This document shows, piece after piece, positions 7,765 through 15,934 of a DNA stretch of 33,804 nucleotides (its first letter is position 1; every line of letters begins with the position of its first letter). The notes beneath the pieces are model-generated. The model searched no databases. It worked only from the letters and a program-made list of their open reading frames with translations, and was not told where the DNA came from. Source of the stretch: Dehalococcoidia bacterium UBA2158. Its GTDB lineage: Bacteria; Chloroflexota; Dehalococcoidia; Lucifugimonadales; UBA3495. Where the stretch lies: NCBI GenBank assembly GCA_002328185.1, contig DCWQ01000003.1, forward strand, positions 135,175-168,978, read 5' to 3'. Made by a program: the position numbers and the translations under genes.

Positions 7765-8187
7765 CTAAACCGCCGTCCCGTAGATCTGGTCCGGGACCAC
7801 TATGACTGCAGCGCGGCGGTCGTCGACCATGGCCTGGTCGTATTCTTGCCAGTTGGGGTGGTCTCCGCCGGTGGCAGCACGGTAGACGTCGCGCAGGGCG
7901 TCCCGGAGCTCGTCGACGGAGGTGTTATCAGATGCGAGGATGGTCGCCTTGCCCTCGAAGACTAAGTAGCCCCACCAGTCTTGTTTGGAGACCATCAGCG
8001 AACAGCGGGCGTCACGTCTCAGGTTGAGCAGCTTGGCGCGGTCAGCGGTAGTGGAGAACGCCACGCCTTCGCGGAACGCCCCGCAGGTGACGATGCTCAT
8101 CTGAGGCATGCCGTTCCTCCGGAAGCTGGTCAGTACACCCTGATGGTTCTCGGTGGCAAATTGTTTCACGTTACTCGACAGGGTCAT
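7765..8187 (-). CDS. PPOX-class (pyridoxamine-phosphate-oxidase-fold) F420/FMN oxidoreductase
   Basis: This 140-residue split-barrel protein resembles the mycobacterial Rv1155-type group, which binds F420 or FMN. Key segments are FATENHQGVLTSFRRNGMPQ near the N-terminus, GVAFSTTADRAKLLNLRRDA (the phosphate-binding K-x-x-N-L-R-R-D stretch) and WGYLVFEGKATI. It lacks the C-terminal half that true pyridoxamine-phosphate oxidases use for substrate binding, so a vitamin B6 role is unlikely. The ATG overlaps the 3' end of the GNAT gene by 17 bases and is preceded by AGAGGAGC, so the two are translationally coupled. An F420-type reductase fits a genome rich in LLM proteins, but cofactor identity is inferred. 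Confidence 0.82.
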   Translation of the reverse strand: MTLSSNVKQFATENHQGVLTSFRRNGMPQMSIVTCGAFREGVAFSTTADRAKLLNLRRDARCSLMVSKQDWWGYLVFEGKATILASDNTSVDELRDALRDVYRAATGGDHPNWQEYDQAMVDDRRAAVIVVPDQIYGTAV

Positions 8188-8722
8188 TTTGCTCCTCTTC
8201 TGGTCTTTCTATATCGGGCTCCGCCGCCGGCACGTTTCGCTCCGGTGGAGCATCGAAATCGATCTCGTACATGTCGTAGTGGGTCGGGCGCATGCGCAGG
8301 CCGGCGTAAACCCTCTGGGCGACGGTGTTGCCCTTGTCTACATAAAGCCGCAGCCCTCGGACGTTGCCCTCCCGGCGCGCAACCTCCGCCGCGTAGAAAT
8401 GGAGGGCCTTGTATACGCCCTGCCGCCGGTAATCTAGCTTCACGTAGACGCTCTGTATCCACCAGAAGAGGGAGTTTCGCCAGTCACTCCACTCGTAGGT
8501 GATAAGAAGCTGGCCCACGGGACGGTCGGTGTGCTCCGCAACCAAATAGAACCCCAGGTCGTTACGGTTGAACACTTCCTCGACCCCAGGCCGGACAACT
8601 TCGATGTCCAAAAACTTGCCCTCGGTCTCTTCAGCCAAGGCTACGTTGAAGTCGATGATAGCATCCACATGCAACAAAGAAGCGCGGCGTACCTGGATGT
8701 CGCTGCCGGGAATTGAAGTCAA
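8171..8722 (-). CDS. GNAT-family N-acetyltransferase
   Basis: This 183-residue protein has the GNAT acetyl-CoA fold: PVGQLLITYEW on the central strands, SVYVKLDYRRQGVYKALHFY near residues 90-108 (motif A, a variant of R/Q-x-x-G-x-G/A), and RLYVDKGNTVAQRVYAGLRM, the motif B region with the usual N-x-x-A-x-x-x-Y. A charged tail rich in Glu and Pro follows. The start is TTG at 8722: AGGAGAG lies about 7 bases before it and an in-frame TGA lies just upstream at 8738-8740. The acceptor substrate is unknown. It overlaps the PPOX-type gene and probably forms a two-gene operon with it. Confidence 0.88.
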   Translation of the reverse strand: MTSIPGSDIQVRRASLLHVDAIIDFNVALAEETEGKFLDIEVVRPGVEEVFNRNDLGFYLVAEHTDRPVGQLLITYEWSDWRNSLFWWIQSVYVKLDYRRQGVYKALHFYAAEVARREGNVRGLRLYVDKGNTVAQRVYAGLRMRPTHYDMYEIDFDAPPERNVPAAEPDIERPEEEQNDPVE

Positions 8723-8761
8723 ATCTCTCTCCTGTGCTCAGAGTTAGAGTGCGATCGACGA

Positions 8762-11347
8762 TCAATCGATCCAGAAAGTGGAGCCCGATTCTTCCTTCTG
8801 GACATTGATGCGCACGGTGAAGCCGTCTTTCAGGTCATCGAAGTGGGTGATCACCAACACCTTCTCGAAATCGTCTCCGATGGTGTTAATCACGTCCAGT
8901 ATCCGCTCTCGCCCCACCGTGTCTTGGGTGCCGAACCCCTCATCGATGAACAGTGTCGGAAGGGGCGCGCCGATCCGTTGGGCCAGCACCTTTGAAAGGG
9001 CGATGCGCAAGGACAGGTTCACCCGGAAGGCCTCGCCGCCGCTCAGCATCTCGTAGCTGCGGGACTGACCCCGGTCATCAACGAATATCTCCAGGGTCTC
9101 CCTGGGTTCGCCCTGTCCGGAAGCCCGCTCCCGCTGGGTTTCTAGTCTGATGTTCATCTGGTTGTCGGTCATGCGGCCCAGCAACTCGTTGGTCTCGTTC
9201 TCCAGCCGCGGCACCACCGTCTCAATGAGCATGGCCTGGACTCCCTGACGGCCAAAGGCGGTGGACAGCTCCTGGTAGATGGACTGCTCGTCCTGCACGG
9301 CGGTCAGCCTGGCCATTTCCGAGATCAACTCCTGCCCCAGGGATTCCTTGCGCTCCACCTGGTTCCGAAGATACCCCTGACGCTCGATGGCCTGCTGAAT
9401 CTTGACCCCCAACTCGCGTTCTGCTTGTTCGGCTTGGGTAAGACCGCTCTCCAACGCAGCCAGGCCAATCAGAGCCTGCTTGGAATTCTCTGCCTGGGTC
9501 TGCAGCAGCGCGATTTCTTCCTTGCGACGCTGGACCATGGTCGCATTTTGTTCGGCGGCCTCTTTGGCCCCTGGCAGGCCCGACTCCGCTTGCTCCAGAA
9601 GACGTTCCTGTTGGGCGAACTCTTCCAGGCCGACTGTCTCTTGGTAGATGCGTTGGCGGGTGTCCGGGTCGTACTCTAATTCCTGTATCTGGGCTTCCAG
9701 TTTCTTAAAGGCGACCGATTCCTCTGCGGCGAACGACCCGTCAGCCAATGACGCCTGCATGGCCGTCAGTCTGGGGGTTGCTTCCGCCAGGTCCAGCCGG
9801 GCTTGCTGGGCTTCCTGCATCTGCCGGTCCAGTTGCTGCAACTTCACCTGGCGTTTGGTCTGCGCCTTGGATAAAGCCTGTTCCTGTTGCGGCAAACGGC
9901 CTTCCAACTCCAGAGTTTCAGTTTTTAGGGAATTCATCTGGGCCGATGTGTTTCGGTACTCGTCTCGCTTGGCTTGGATGTCGGCATCAAATGTCTCAAC
10001 CAGGCGCTGGCAGCCGTCCTGGCTCAACGGGGTCTGGCACAACGGGCACACCGCCTCCTGGCCGTTGGCGCCGTCCAACAGTTCTTTCTTGGCAGCCAGT
10101 TCTTTTCCTTCGCTGGCCGACCGCTCCAGCGCTCCCTGCAGTTGTCCGGTCTGGACCGCCAGGACGTTGAGGCGCTCCCGCTCGGCGTTAAGGGCCTTTT
10201 CCTGCTCCTCTAACGCCGGCCCTTGGTTATCCAACTGAAGCTTGGAGGTTTCAAACTGTTCCAGACCCTGTGCTTTGGGGCTGATGCGGGTCTCGATCTC
10301 GGATGTTAGTTGTTCGACCTGGGACTGCAACAAGGTCCGTTTGACGTCGACGGCTCCCAACGCGGCCGCACGCTGTCGTTCAAGTTCGTCGAAGGTCCGA
10401 CCGGCCTCTTCCAGACGGGCGAACGCGGTGCGGGCCGTGGCCAGTTGGGCGGCGCCTCGGCGGATGGCCGGGGCTTGTCCCACCAGTTTCTCGAAACCCG
10501 CCACCTGTTGCTGGGCTGTTTGATGGGCCGATTCGAACTGCGCCATCTCTTTTGCCAAGTCGGTTAGCCGCTGGGCTGCCTCTGCCTCGCCGGCTTGCTG
10601 TCGCCGCAACTCGCCCACCTGGTCCCGTAGACCAGAGGTCTTGACCTGCTGTTCCGACAGCTCTTTATTCTGCGTAAATAGACTCGCTTCTACCTCCGCC
10701 AACTCCGTTGAGGGCTCTACAAGCTGTTCCAACTCCCTGCGCAGGCGGTCCGCCGTGCCCTCCGCGATCTTGGCGGTATTTTCGGCCCAGCTGTTGCGCT
10801 CTCTGGCGCGCACCTGGAGCCGGTCATAGGTCTCCAGGCCCAGTATCTTGCTGAGGACGGCCTTGCGCTCCGCGGCTGTCTTGTTGCTGAACTCGTCGGC
10901 CCGGCCCTGGACTAAGAAGGCCGAATTGATGAACGTGTCGTAATCCATACCGATGGTCTGGTCGATTCGGGCCTGAGTTTCGCGGATCATGTCGCCGGTT
11001 ATCGGACGCGGTGTGTCATTCTCTAAGACCATCAGTTGCAGGTCGGAGGCCCCGCCCCGGCGCCGCGTGCCGCCCCGGGCGTGACTGCGGATCACACGGT
11101 AGCTCTGGTCGCGGGAGGAGAAATCGAGCTCCACGCGGCACTCGTCGGCGCCGTAGGAAATCATTTCGTCTTGGACTTTGCCCCTGGCCTTGCCCCACAG
11201 CGCCCAGGTGATGCTGTCTAGCAGAGCCGACTTGCCGTGGCCGTTGGAGCCGCACAGGCAGGCAACATGGAGGCCGGCAAAATCCAGCGTAGGTACGTTT
11301 TCTCTGTAACACAGAAAGTTACTGAGAGTGAGTTTGAGGGGTATCAT
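8762..11347 (-). CDS. sbcC: SbcC/Rad50-type exonuclease ATPase subunit
   Basis: This 861-residue SMC-like ATPase partners SbcD (Mre11 family) to open and cut hairpins and blocked DNA ends. It has an N-terminal Walker A (GSNGHGKS, residues 33-40), a Q-loop (FLVQGRADEF, near 145), long heptad-rich coiled coils on both sides of a zinc hook (Cys434-Pro-Leu-Cys437), then an ABC signature (LSGGEAFRVNLSLRIALS, near 764) and Walker B with D-loop (LPTLFIDEGFGTQD, near 797). It is somewhat shorter than the E. coli protein (about 1050), with shorter coils. No sbcD is adjacent: the upstream neighbour is a divergent ABC transporter. The ATG at 11347 starts the conserved P-L-K-L-x-L-x-N-F; its ribosome binding site is weak. 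Confidence 0.93.
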   Translation of the reverse strand: MIPLKLTLSNFLCYRENVPTLDFAGLHVACLCGSNGHGKSALLDSITWALWGKARGKVQDEMISYGADECRVELDFSSRDQSYRVIRSHARGGTRRRGGASDLQLMVLENDTPRPITGDMIRETQARIDQTIGMDYDTFINSAFLVQGRADEFSNKTAAERKAVLSKILGLETYDRLQVRARERNSWAENTAKIAEGTADRLRRELEQLVEPSTELAEVEASLFTQNKELSEQQVKTSGLRDQVGELRRQQAGEAEAAQRLTDLAKEMAQFESAHQTAQQQVAGFEKLVGQAPAIRRGAAQLATARTAFARLEEAGRTFDELERQRAAALGAVDVKRTLLQSQVEQLTSEIETRISPKAQGLEQFETSKLQLDNQGPALEEQEKALNAERERLNVLAVQTGQLQGALERSASEGKELAAKKELLDGANGQEAVCPLCQTPLSQDGCQRLVETFDADIQAKRDEYRNTSAQMNSLKTETLELEGRLPQQEQALSKAQTKRQVKLQQLDRQMQEAQQARLDLAEATPRLTAMQASLADGSFAAEESVAFKKLEAQIQELEYDPDTRQRIYQETVGLEEFAQQERLLEQAESGLPGAKEAAEQNATMVQRRKEEIALLQTQAENSKQALIGLAALESGLTQAEQAERELGVKIQQAIERQGYLRNQVERKESLGQELISEMARLTAVQDEQSIYQELSTAFGRQGVQAMLIETVVPRLENETNELLGRMTDNQMNIRLETQRERASGQGEPRETLEIFVDDRGQSRSYEMLSGGEAFRVNLSLRIALSKVLAQRIGAPLPTLFIDEGFGTQDTVGRERILDVINTIGDDFEKVLVITHFDDLKDGFTVRINVQKEESGSTFWID

Positions 11348-11520
11348 GGGGAGGGCCTCGCGCCGGCCCCAAAAAGAGGGTTCAACTGAGAGCTTGGTTT
11401 AGAACTGGCCACCTCCAACCTCCACCACACCGAAGAAGACTGCCCCAGAGCACCTTTTATCGAAGGTTATGTCGACTGGAACGTAGCTAATTCTAGCACA
11501 GGGCTGCACGCACGAAAGGT

Positions 11521-12279
11521 ATGAAACAAATCATCCAAGTACAAGACCTGCGCAAAAGCTACGGCGAACTGAAAGCCGTGGACGGTGTGTCATTCTCCGT
11601 GGGTTCCGGAGAGGTCTTCGGCATACTGGGCCCCAACGGGGCGGGCAAGACTACCACCGTGGAGATCCTGGAGGGCATGCGGGAGCCGGACGGCGGCACG
11701 GCCGTGGTCAACGGGATCGACGTTCACAAGGACCCGCGGGCGATCAAGAAAGTTATCGGCATCCAACTCCAGTCTTCCGCGTTCTTCGACCGGCTGAACC
11801 TGGCGGAGATCCTGGACGTGATGGCCAGTCTATACCACCGCGAGATCGACGCCATGGACCTGCTACGGGAGGTCGAACTTGCCGACCGCGCCGACGCCCT
11901 TTTCAAAGAACTATCCGGCGGCCAAAAACAGCGGTTCTCGATCGCCTCGACCTTGGTCAACGACCCCATCTTGCTCTTCCTTGATGAGCCGACCACGGGG
12001 TTGGACCCGCAGGCCCGCCGGCACATGTGGGCGCTGGTCCAGCGGTTCAAATCGGAAGGACGCACCGTGCTCCTGACCACCCATTACATGGAGGAGGCTG
12101 AGGAGCTGTGCGACCGGGTGGCCATCATGGACCGCGGCAAGATCGTAGCTCTGGACCGGCCCTCGGCGTTGGTTGATTCTCTCCTGAGCAGGGGTTTCGA
12201 AAAGGAACGTACCGAGACGTTAGCCAACCTGGAGGACGTTTTCTTGGACCTCACAGGCCGGGGGCTTCGGGACGACTAA
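11521..12279 (+). CDS. ABC transporter ATP-binding protein (ABC-2 type exporter)
   Basis: This 252-residue ATPase powers the permease encoded immediately downstream. It shows Walker A (GPNGAGKTT, residues 39-47), a Q-loop near GIQLQSS, signature LSGGQKQRF, Walker B ILLFLDEPTTGLD and the switch histidine in TTHYMEEAE. It resembles the drug/lipid-exporter (CcmA/DrrA-like) branch. The short GAAAGGT before the ATG is only 1-2 bases away, but the protein starts as expected. The stop shares a base with the permease start (TAATG), so translation is coupled. The cargo is unknown. Confidence 0.94.
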   Translation: MKQIIQVQDLRKSYGELKAVDGVSFSVGSGEVFGILGPNGAGKTTTVEILEGMREPDGGTAVVNGIDVHKDPRAIKKVIGIQLQSSAFFDRLNLAEILDVMASLYHREIDAMDLLREVELADRADALFKELSGGQKQRFSIASTLVNDPILLFLDEPTTGLDPQARRHMWALVQRFKSEGRTVLLTTHYMEEAEELCDRVAIMDRGKIVALDRPSALVDSLLSRGFEKERTETLANLEDVFLDLTGRGLRDD

Positions 12280-13382
12280 TGCTGAACCGTCTATTAAAGA
12301 CTAACCCCACGCTCAGCCTCACCCGCGCATCCATGCGCATCTGGTTCCGGGACCGCCAGGCCATCTTCTGGACGTTCTTTCTGCCACTGGTGCTGATCTC
12401 GGTGTTCGGCCTGTTGGACTTCGGCGCTTTTCGCACCGTAGACCTGGGAATCGTCGACCGGGCCAATAACGAGGCGTCCCGGAAGCTGATCGGCGAGGTC
12501 CGCGCCCTGGACACCTTCGACATCTCCGATACCCTTTCTGAGGCTGAAGAGCGGGAGGCCCTGTTGGACGGCGACCGCAACCTGCTGTTGATCATCGAGC
12601 CAGGCTTCGGTGAAGCCCAGTCCCCGGTCCAACGCCGGGTCACCGTCATCTACAACGAGGGGGAACCCCAGGAATCGGCCGCCGGGCAGACCATCATCCA
12701 ACATGTGTTGGACGAGATGACCTTCGCCGAAGGGGATATCTCGGACCGTTACAGGATCGAAGCGGAACCGGTGGACAGCCGCAACCTGAAGTTCATCGAT
12801 TTTCTGTTGCCGGGCGTTGTAGCCATGTCGATCATGCAGATGGGCCTGTTCAGCGTGGCATTCTCGTTCGTGCAACTGAAGAGCCGGGGAGTTTTGCGAC
12901 GGCTGCAGGCGACGCCTATCCTGCCGGCCAGTTTCATCTTCGCACAGGTTTTCACTCGCCTGTCGGTGTCTATCCTGCAGACCCTGGTGCTGGTGGGTCT
13001 GGCGGTGTTGGCCTTCGACGTGCACCTCGAGGGCAACCTGGGATTCATGCTATTACTGGCTTTGCTTGGTGGCGGGGTGTTTGTCAGCATGGGTTTCGCC
13101 GTTTCAGGGTGGGCTCGCACCGAAGATGTCGCCGCGCCGGTGGCCAATGCTATCGCCTTGCCTATGATGTTTCTCTCGGGGGTGTTCTTCCCCAGGGACG
13201 CCATGCCTGGGCCACTACGGGCAGTGGCCGACTTCTTGCCCCTGAGCTACCTGGCCGACGCCTTGCGCAACGTGGCGGTCGACGGCGCAAGCCTCTGGTC
13301 TCAATGGGGCAACGTCCTTGGCTTGGCCGCCTGGCTGGCCGTGACGTTCTTCATAGCTGTGCGCCTGTTCCGTTGGGAGTAA
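12279..13382 (+). CDS. ABC-2 type transporter permease
   Basis: This 367-residue integral membrane protein is of the ABC-2 permease family. An N-terminal membrane segment (IFWTFFLPLVLISVFGLLDF) is followed by a large extracytoplasmic domain of about 140 residues. Five more segments come in the C-terminal half: FLLPGVVAMSIMQMGLFSVA, then LVLVGLAVLAF, LGFMLLLALLGGGVFVSMGF, NAIALPMMFLSGVFF and VLGLAAWLAVTFFIAV. The MMFLSGVFFPRDAMP motif is typical of the family. The single-segment, large-loop, five-segment order matches exporters of hydrophobic compounds. It overlaps the ATPase gene by one base. Substrate not predictable. Confidence 0.92.
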   Translation: MLNRLLKTNPTLSLTRASMRIWFRDRQAIFWTFFLPLVLISVFGLLDFGAFRTVDLGIVDRANNEASRKLIGEVRALDTFDISDTLSEAEEREALLDGDRNLLLIIEPGFGEAQSPVQRRVTVIYNEGEPQESAAGQTIIQHVLDEMTFAEGDISDRYRIEAEPVDSRNLKFIDFLLPGVVAMSIMQMGLFSVAFSFVQLKSRGVLRRLQATPILPASFIFAQVFTRLSVSILQTLVLVGLAVLAFDVHLEGNLGFMLLLALLGGGVFVSMGFAVSGWARTEDVAAPVANAIALPMMFLSGVFFPRDAMPGPLRAVADFLPLSYLADALRNVAVDGASLWSQWGNVLGLAAWLAVTFFIAVRLFRWE

Positions 13383-13398
13383 ATCACTTCTAACCACC

Positions 13399-13428
13399 TT
13401 GACCGTGAATCTCAGGCCAGCCTACAAT
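13399..13428 (+). promoter_or_regulatory. Sigma-70-like promoter of ffh
   Basis: TTGACC (13399-13404), an 18-base spacer and TACAAT (13423-13428) lie 42 bases before the ffh ATG. Both boxes are 5/6 to consensus, so ffh can be transcribed independently of the ABC operon. Confidence 0.65.
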
Positions 13429-13469
13429 TCATAGCAGAATCTTTCGAAATAAAGACCGCCATAACAGAT

Positions 13470-14807
13470 ATGTTTGAGAACCTAACCGAGCGATTGACCG
13501 GCATCCTGAACAAGCTGACCAGCAAGGGCCGCTTGACCGAAGCCGACGTCGACGAGGCCCTGAGCCTGGTCAGGCGTTCGCTGCTGGAAGCCGACGTTAA
13601 TTTCCGGGTCGCCAGAGACTTCGTGGCTGCCGTGAAAGGGCGGGCCATAGGATCGGACGTTCTGGAGAGTCTCTCTCCCGGCCAGCAGGTCATCAAGATC
13701 GTTCAAGAGGAGTTGACCGCACTGCTAAGCGGCGGGGACAACTCCCTGACTCTCTCCAGCCAGCCGGTGACGATTATTATGCTGGTGGGCCTGCAGGGCT
13801 CGGGTAAGACGACCACCGCCGCCAAGCTGGCCCTGCACCTGCGCCGCGAGAGCCACAAGTCGTTGCTCATCGCCGCAGATCTCCGCCGCCCGGCCGCCAT
13901 CCAACAACTGGAGACCCTGGGCAAACAATTGGACATCCCCGTCTATTCCGAGGACCCCCAGTCTTCAACCGTGGTCAAGGTGGCCAAGAACGGCGTGGAA
14001 AAGGCCCGCCAATTGGGCGTCAACTGGGCCATCATCGACACCGGAGGCCGCCTGCAGATCGACGAAGACCTCATGAAGGAGCTGCGCGAGGTCAAGAAAT
14101 CGGTCAACCCCCACGAGGTCCTGCTGGTCGTGGACGCCATGACCGGTCAGGAAGCTGTGAACGCCGCCGAGGGGTTCCACGGAAAAGTAGACCTAACCGG
14201 CCTGATCATGTCGAAGATGGACGGAGATGCCCGCGGCGGCGCAGCGCTGTCCATCACCCGCGTAACCGGCGTGCCCATCAAGTTCATGGGCGTGGGCGAG
14301 CGTCCCGACGGCCTGGAAGCCTACCACCCCGACCGCCTGGCCTCGCGCATACTGGCCATGGGTGACATCCTGACCCTCATCGAGAAGGCCCAGGATGCGG
14401 TGGACGAGAAACAGGCCGAGGAGATGGAGAAAAAGTTCCGCCAGGCCAGCTTTGACCTGGAGGATTTCTTGACCCAGATCCAGAGCGTCAAGAAGATGGG
14501 TTCGCTGTCTTCAGTGATGGATATGATTCCGGGGATGGGTCAGATCAGCAAGAAGATGTCCGTGGGCGACTTGGACGACGGCCGCATGGAACGTATCGAG
14601 GCCATCATCAGGTCCATGACCCCCCAGGAACGCCAGCGGCCTGAGATTCTGAACGGTAGCCGCCGGCGCCGCATCTCCCGGGGCAGCGGCACCACCCCCG
14701 CGGACGTGAACCAACTGCTGAACCAGTTCAAACAAACTCAGAAGATGATGAAGCAGATGGCCAAGTCCCGTAACCCCATGGCACTGATGAAAATGCTGAA
14801 GGGGTAG
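13470..14807 (+). CDS. ffh: Signal recognition particle GTPase Ffh
   Basis: This 445-residue protein binds signal sequences of nascent membrane and secreted proteins and delivers ribosomes to FtsY. The N domain (residues 1-85) is helical; the G domain has G1 GLQGSGKTT (from residue 107), DLRRPAAIQQL, G3 DTGGRLQ (from 190) and G4 SKMDGDARGGAAL. The M domain has the methionine-rich MGSLSSVMDMIPGMGQ finger loop and the RNA-binding NGSRRRRISRGSGT helix, and ends in MMKQMAKSRNPMALMKMLKG. G3 is usually DTAGR and G4 T-K-x-D-G; here they are DTGGR and SKMDG, mild deviations. The length is normal. A good promoter sits upstream and a weak terminator follows. Confidence 0.97.
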   Translation: MFENLTERLTGILNKLTSKGRLTEADVDEALSLVRRSLLEADVNFRVARDFVAAVKGRAIGSDVLESLSPGQQVIKIVQEELTALLSGGDNSLTLSSQPVTIIMLVGLQGSGKTTTAAKLALHLRRESHKSLLIAADLRRPAAIQQLETLGKQLDIPVYSEDPQSSTVVKVAKNGVEKARQLGVNWAIIDTGGRLQIDEDLMKELREVKKSVNPHEVLLVVDAMTGQEAVNAAEGFHGKVDLTGLIMSKMDGDARGGAALSITRVTGVPIKFMGVGERPDGLEAYHPDRLASRILAMGDILTLIEKAQDAVDEKQAEEMEKKFRQASFDLEDFLTQIQSVKKMGSLSSVMDMIPGMGQISKKMSVGDLDDGRMERIEAIIRSMTPQERQRPEILNGSRRRRISRGSGTTPADVNQLLNQFKQTQKMMKQMAKSRNPMALMKMLKG

Positions 14808-14812
14808 GGCGG

Positions 14813-14835
14813 GCGGCTCAGCCGCGTTTCTTTTC
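14813..14835 (+). terminator. Short hairpin after ffh
   Basis: GCGGC-TCA-GCCGC (14813-14825) is followed by GTTTCTTTTC. The stem is only 5 bases and the T tract is interrupted, so this is a plausible but weak intrinsic terminator, starting 6 bases after the ffh stop. Confidence 0.45.
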
Positions 14836-14881
14836 GCTGCCTTACGCTGAACATGCCTTAAAGATTCCACACGGTAATCCT

Positions 14882-14910
14882 CGCTCATCCTGAGCCTGTC
14901 GAAGGATCCA
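14882..14910. repeat. Dispersed CTGAGCCTGTCGAAGGA repeat
   Basis: CGCTCATCCTGAGCCTGTCG then AAGGATCCA matches the copy at 1352-1378 almost base for base. It lies between the converging ffh and LLM4 genes. Confidence 0.72.
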
Positions 14911-14923
14911 CGCTCACCCGAGC

Positions 14924-15880
14924 CTAAACGTGCGGCGCAACCAACTCGGTGAACTTACTTAGTTGGTCCATCTGATTGGGCGAGGCGAACCGGACTATGA
15001 AGTAGTCGACGCCGGCTTCTTTGTACCGCTGGATGGCGTCGATGACTTTTCGGGCCGACCCGAAGACGCAGAGTAGCTGTTTGCTGACCACCTCGTATGG
15101 AATGCCGTAGTAAGCCTGCATGAACCCGTCGCCTTCAGCCAGGGCCTCGTCCTCATCGTTGAGATTGACGGATATGTAGAGGCATCGCTTCAGGGTGCCG
15201 GGGTCTCGGCCAATCTCTTTGGACTTCTCCTCGATCTTGTTCCAGCACTTGGTGAACATCTCCGTGGATGGCACGTTGGTGATCCAGCCGTCGCCCTGGG
15301 CCGCTACTCTGCGCAGGCCCCGCTGTACCCAGTTGCTGGAGAGCCAGATGGGCACCTGCTCCTGGACCGGCCTCGGCTCCAAACTCATGTTGTTTAGGGG
15401 GTAAAAACCTTCTGGATTCGAAACTTCGTCTTCGGACCACAGCTTCCGGAGGAGATCGATGCTCTCCTCCATGCGGTCAGCCCGCTCTTCTATGGGGACA
15501 CCCACAAAGGAATGCTCATCCACGAACATCTGGTTGTTGCTTCTGCCGGCGCCCAGACCCAAGATGACGCGACCGTCCGAAATGTTGTCGATGGTCGAGA
15601 CGGAGTGGGCGAGGTGCACCGGGTGCCGCAGTGCGTTCAGCATGACGGCGGTCCCGATCTTGACGTTGTGAGTGCGCGCGGCCAGAGCGGCCATCACAGT
15701 TAGCGGTTCCAGGCGTGGTTTAGAAGTGATACTGTCGCCGACCCAAACAGAGTCAAAGCCGATGCGCTCAGCGGTCTCCGCCATCTGCCAGTTCAGCTCC
15801 ACCCTGGGTCTGCTGCCTTTGGCGTAGACCAACACGCCTCTGGTGGGCAAGAGAACGCCCATGCTCTTTATGGAATCCAA
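14924..15880 (-). CDS. LLM-class flavin/F420-dependent oxidoreductase (copy 4)
   Basis: This 318-residue luciferase-like protein is shorter than copies 1-3 and of a different branch. It starts MDSIKSMGVLLPTRG and has RIGFDSVWVGDSI, VKIGTAVMLNALRHPVHLAHS, SDGRVILGLGAGR, RRVAAQGDGWITNVPS and ends DYFIVRFASPNQMDQLSKF. The pattern fits F420-dependent, Mer-like members better than classic luciferases, but this is a judgement. The start chosen is TTG at 15880, with GGAGG 5 bases upstream; a TTG at 15892 would overlap that site and an ATG at 15862 is too far from it. Just upstream on the same strand is the bicupin gene, 55 bases away, so they may form an operon. Confidence 0.87.
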   Translation of the reverse strand: MDSIKSMGVLLPTRGVLVYAKGSRPRVELNWQMAETAERIGFDSVWVGDSITSKPRLEPLTVMAALAARTHNVKIGTAVMLNALRHPVHLAHSVSTIDNISDGRVILGLGAGRSNNQMFVDEHSFVGVPIEERADRMEESIDLLRKLWSEDEVSNPEGFYPLNNMSLEPRPVQEQVPIWLSSNWVQRGLRRVAAQGDGWITNVPSTEMFTKCWNKIEEKSKEIGRDPGTLKRCLYISVNLNDEDEALAEGDGFMQAYYGIPYEVVSKQLLCVFGSARKVIDAIQRYKEAGVDYFIVRFASPNQMDQLSKFTELVAPHV

Positions 15881-15934
15881 TTCTTCCTCCAAATTTATTC
15901 CGCTGGCTTAGCCGATGGCTCTAATTGAATCTCT

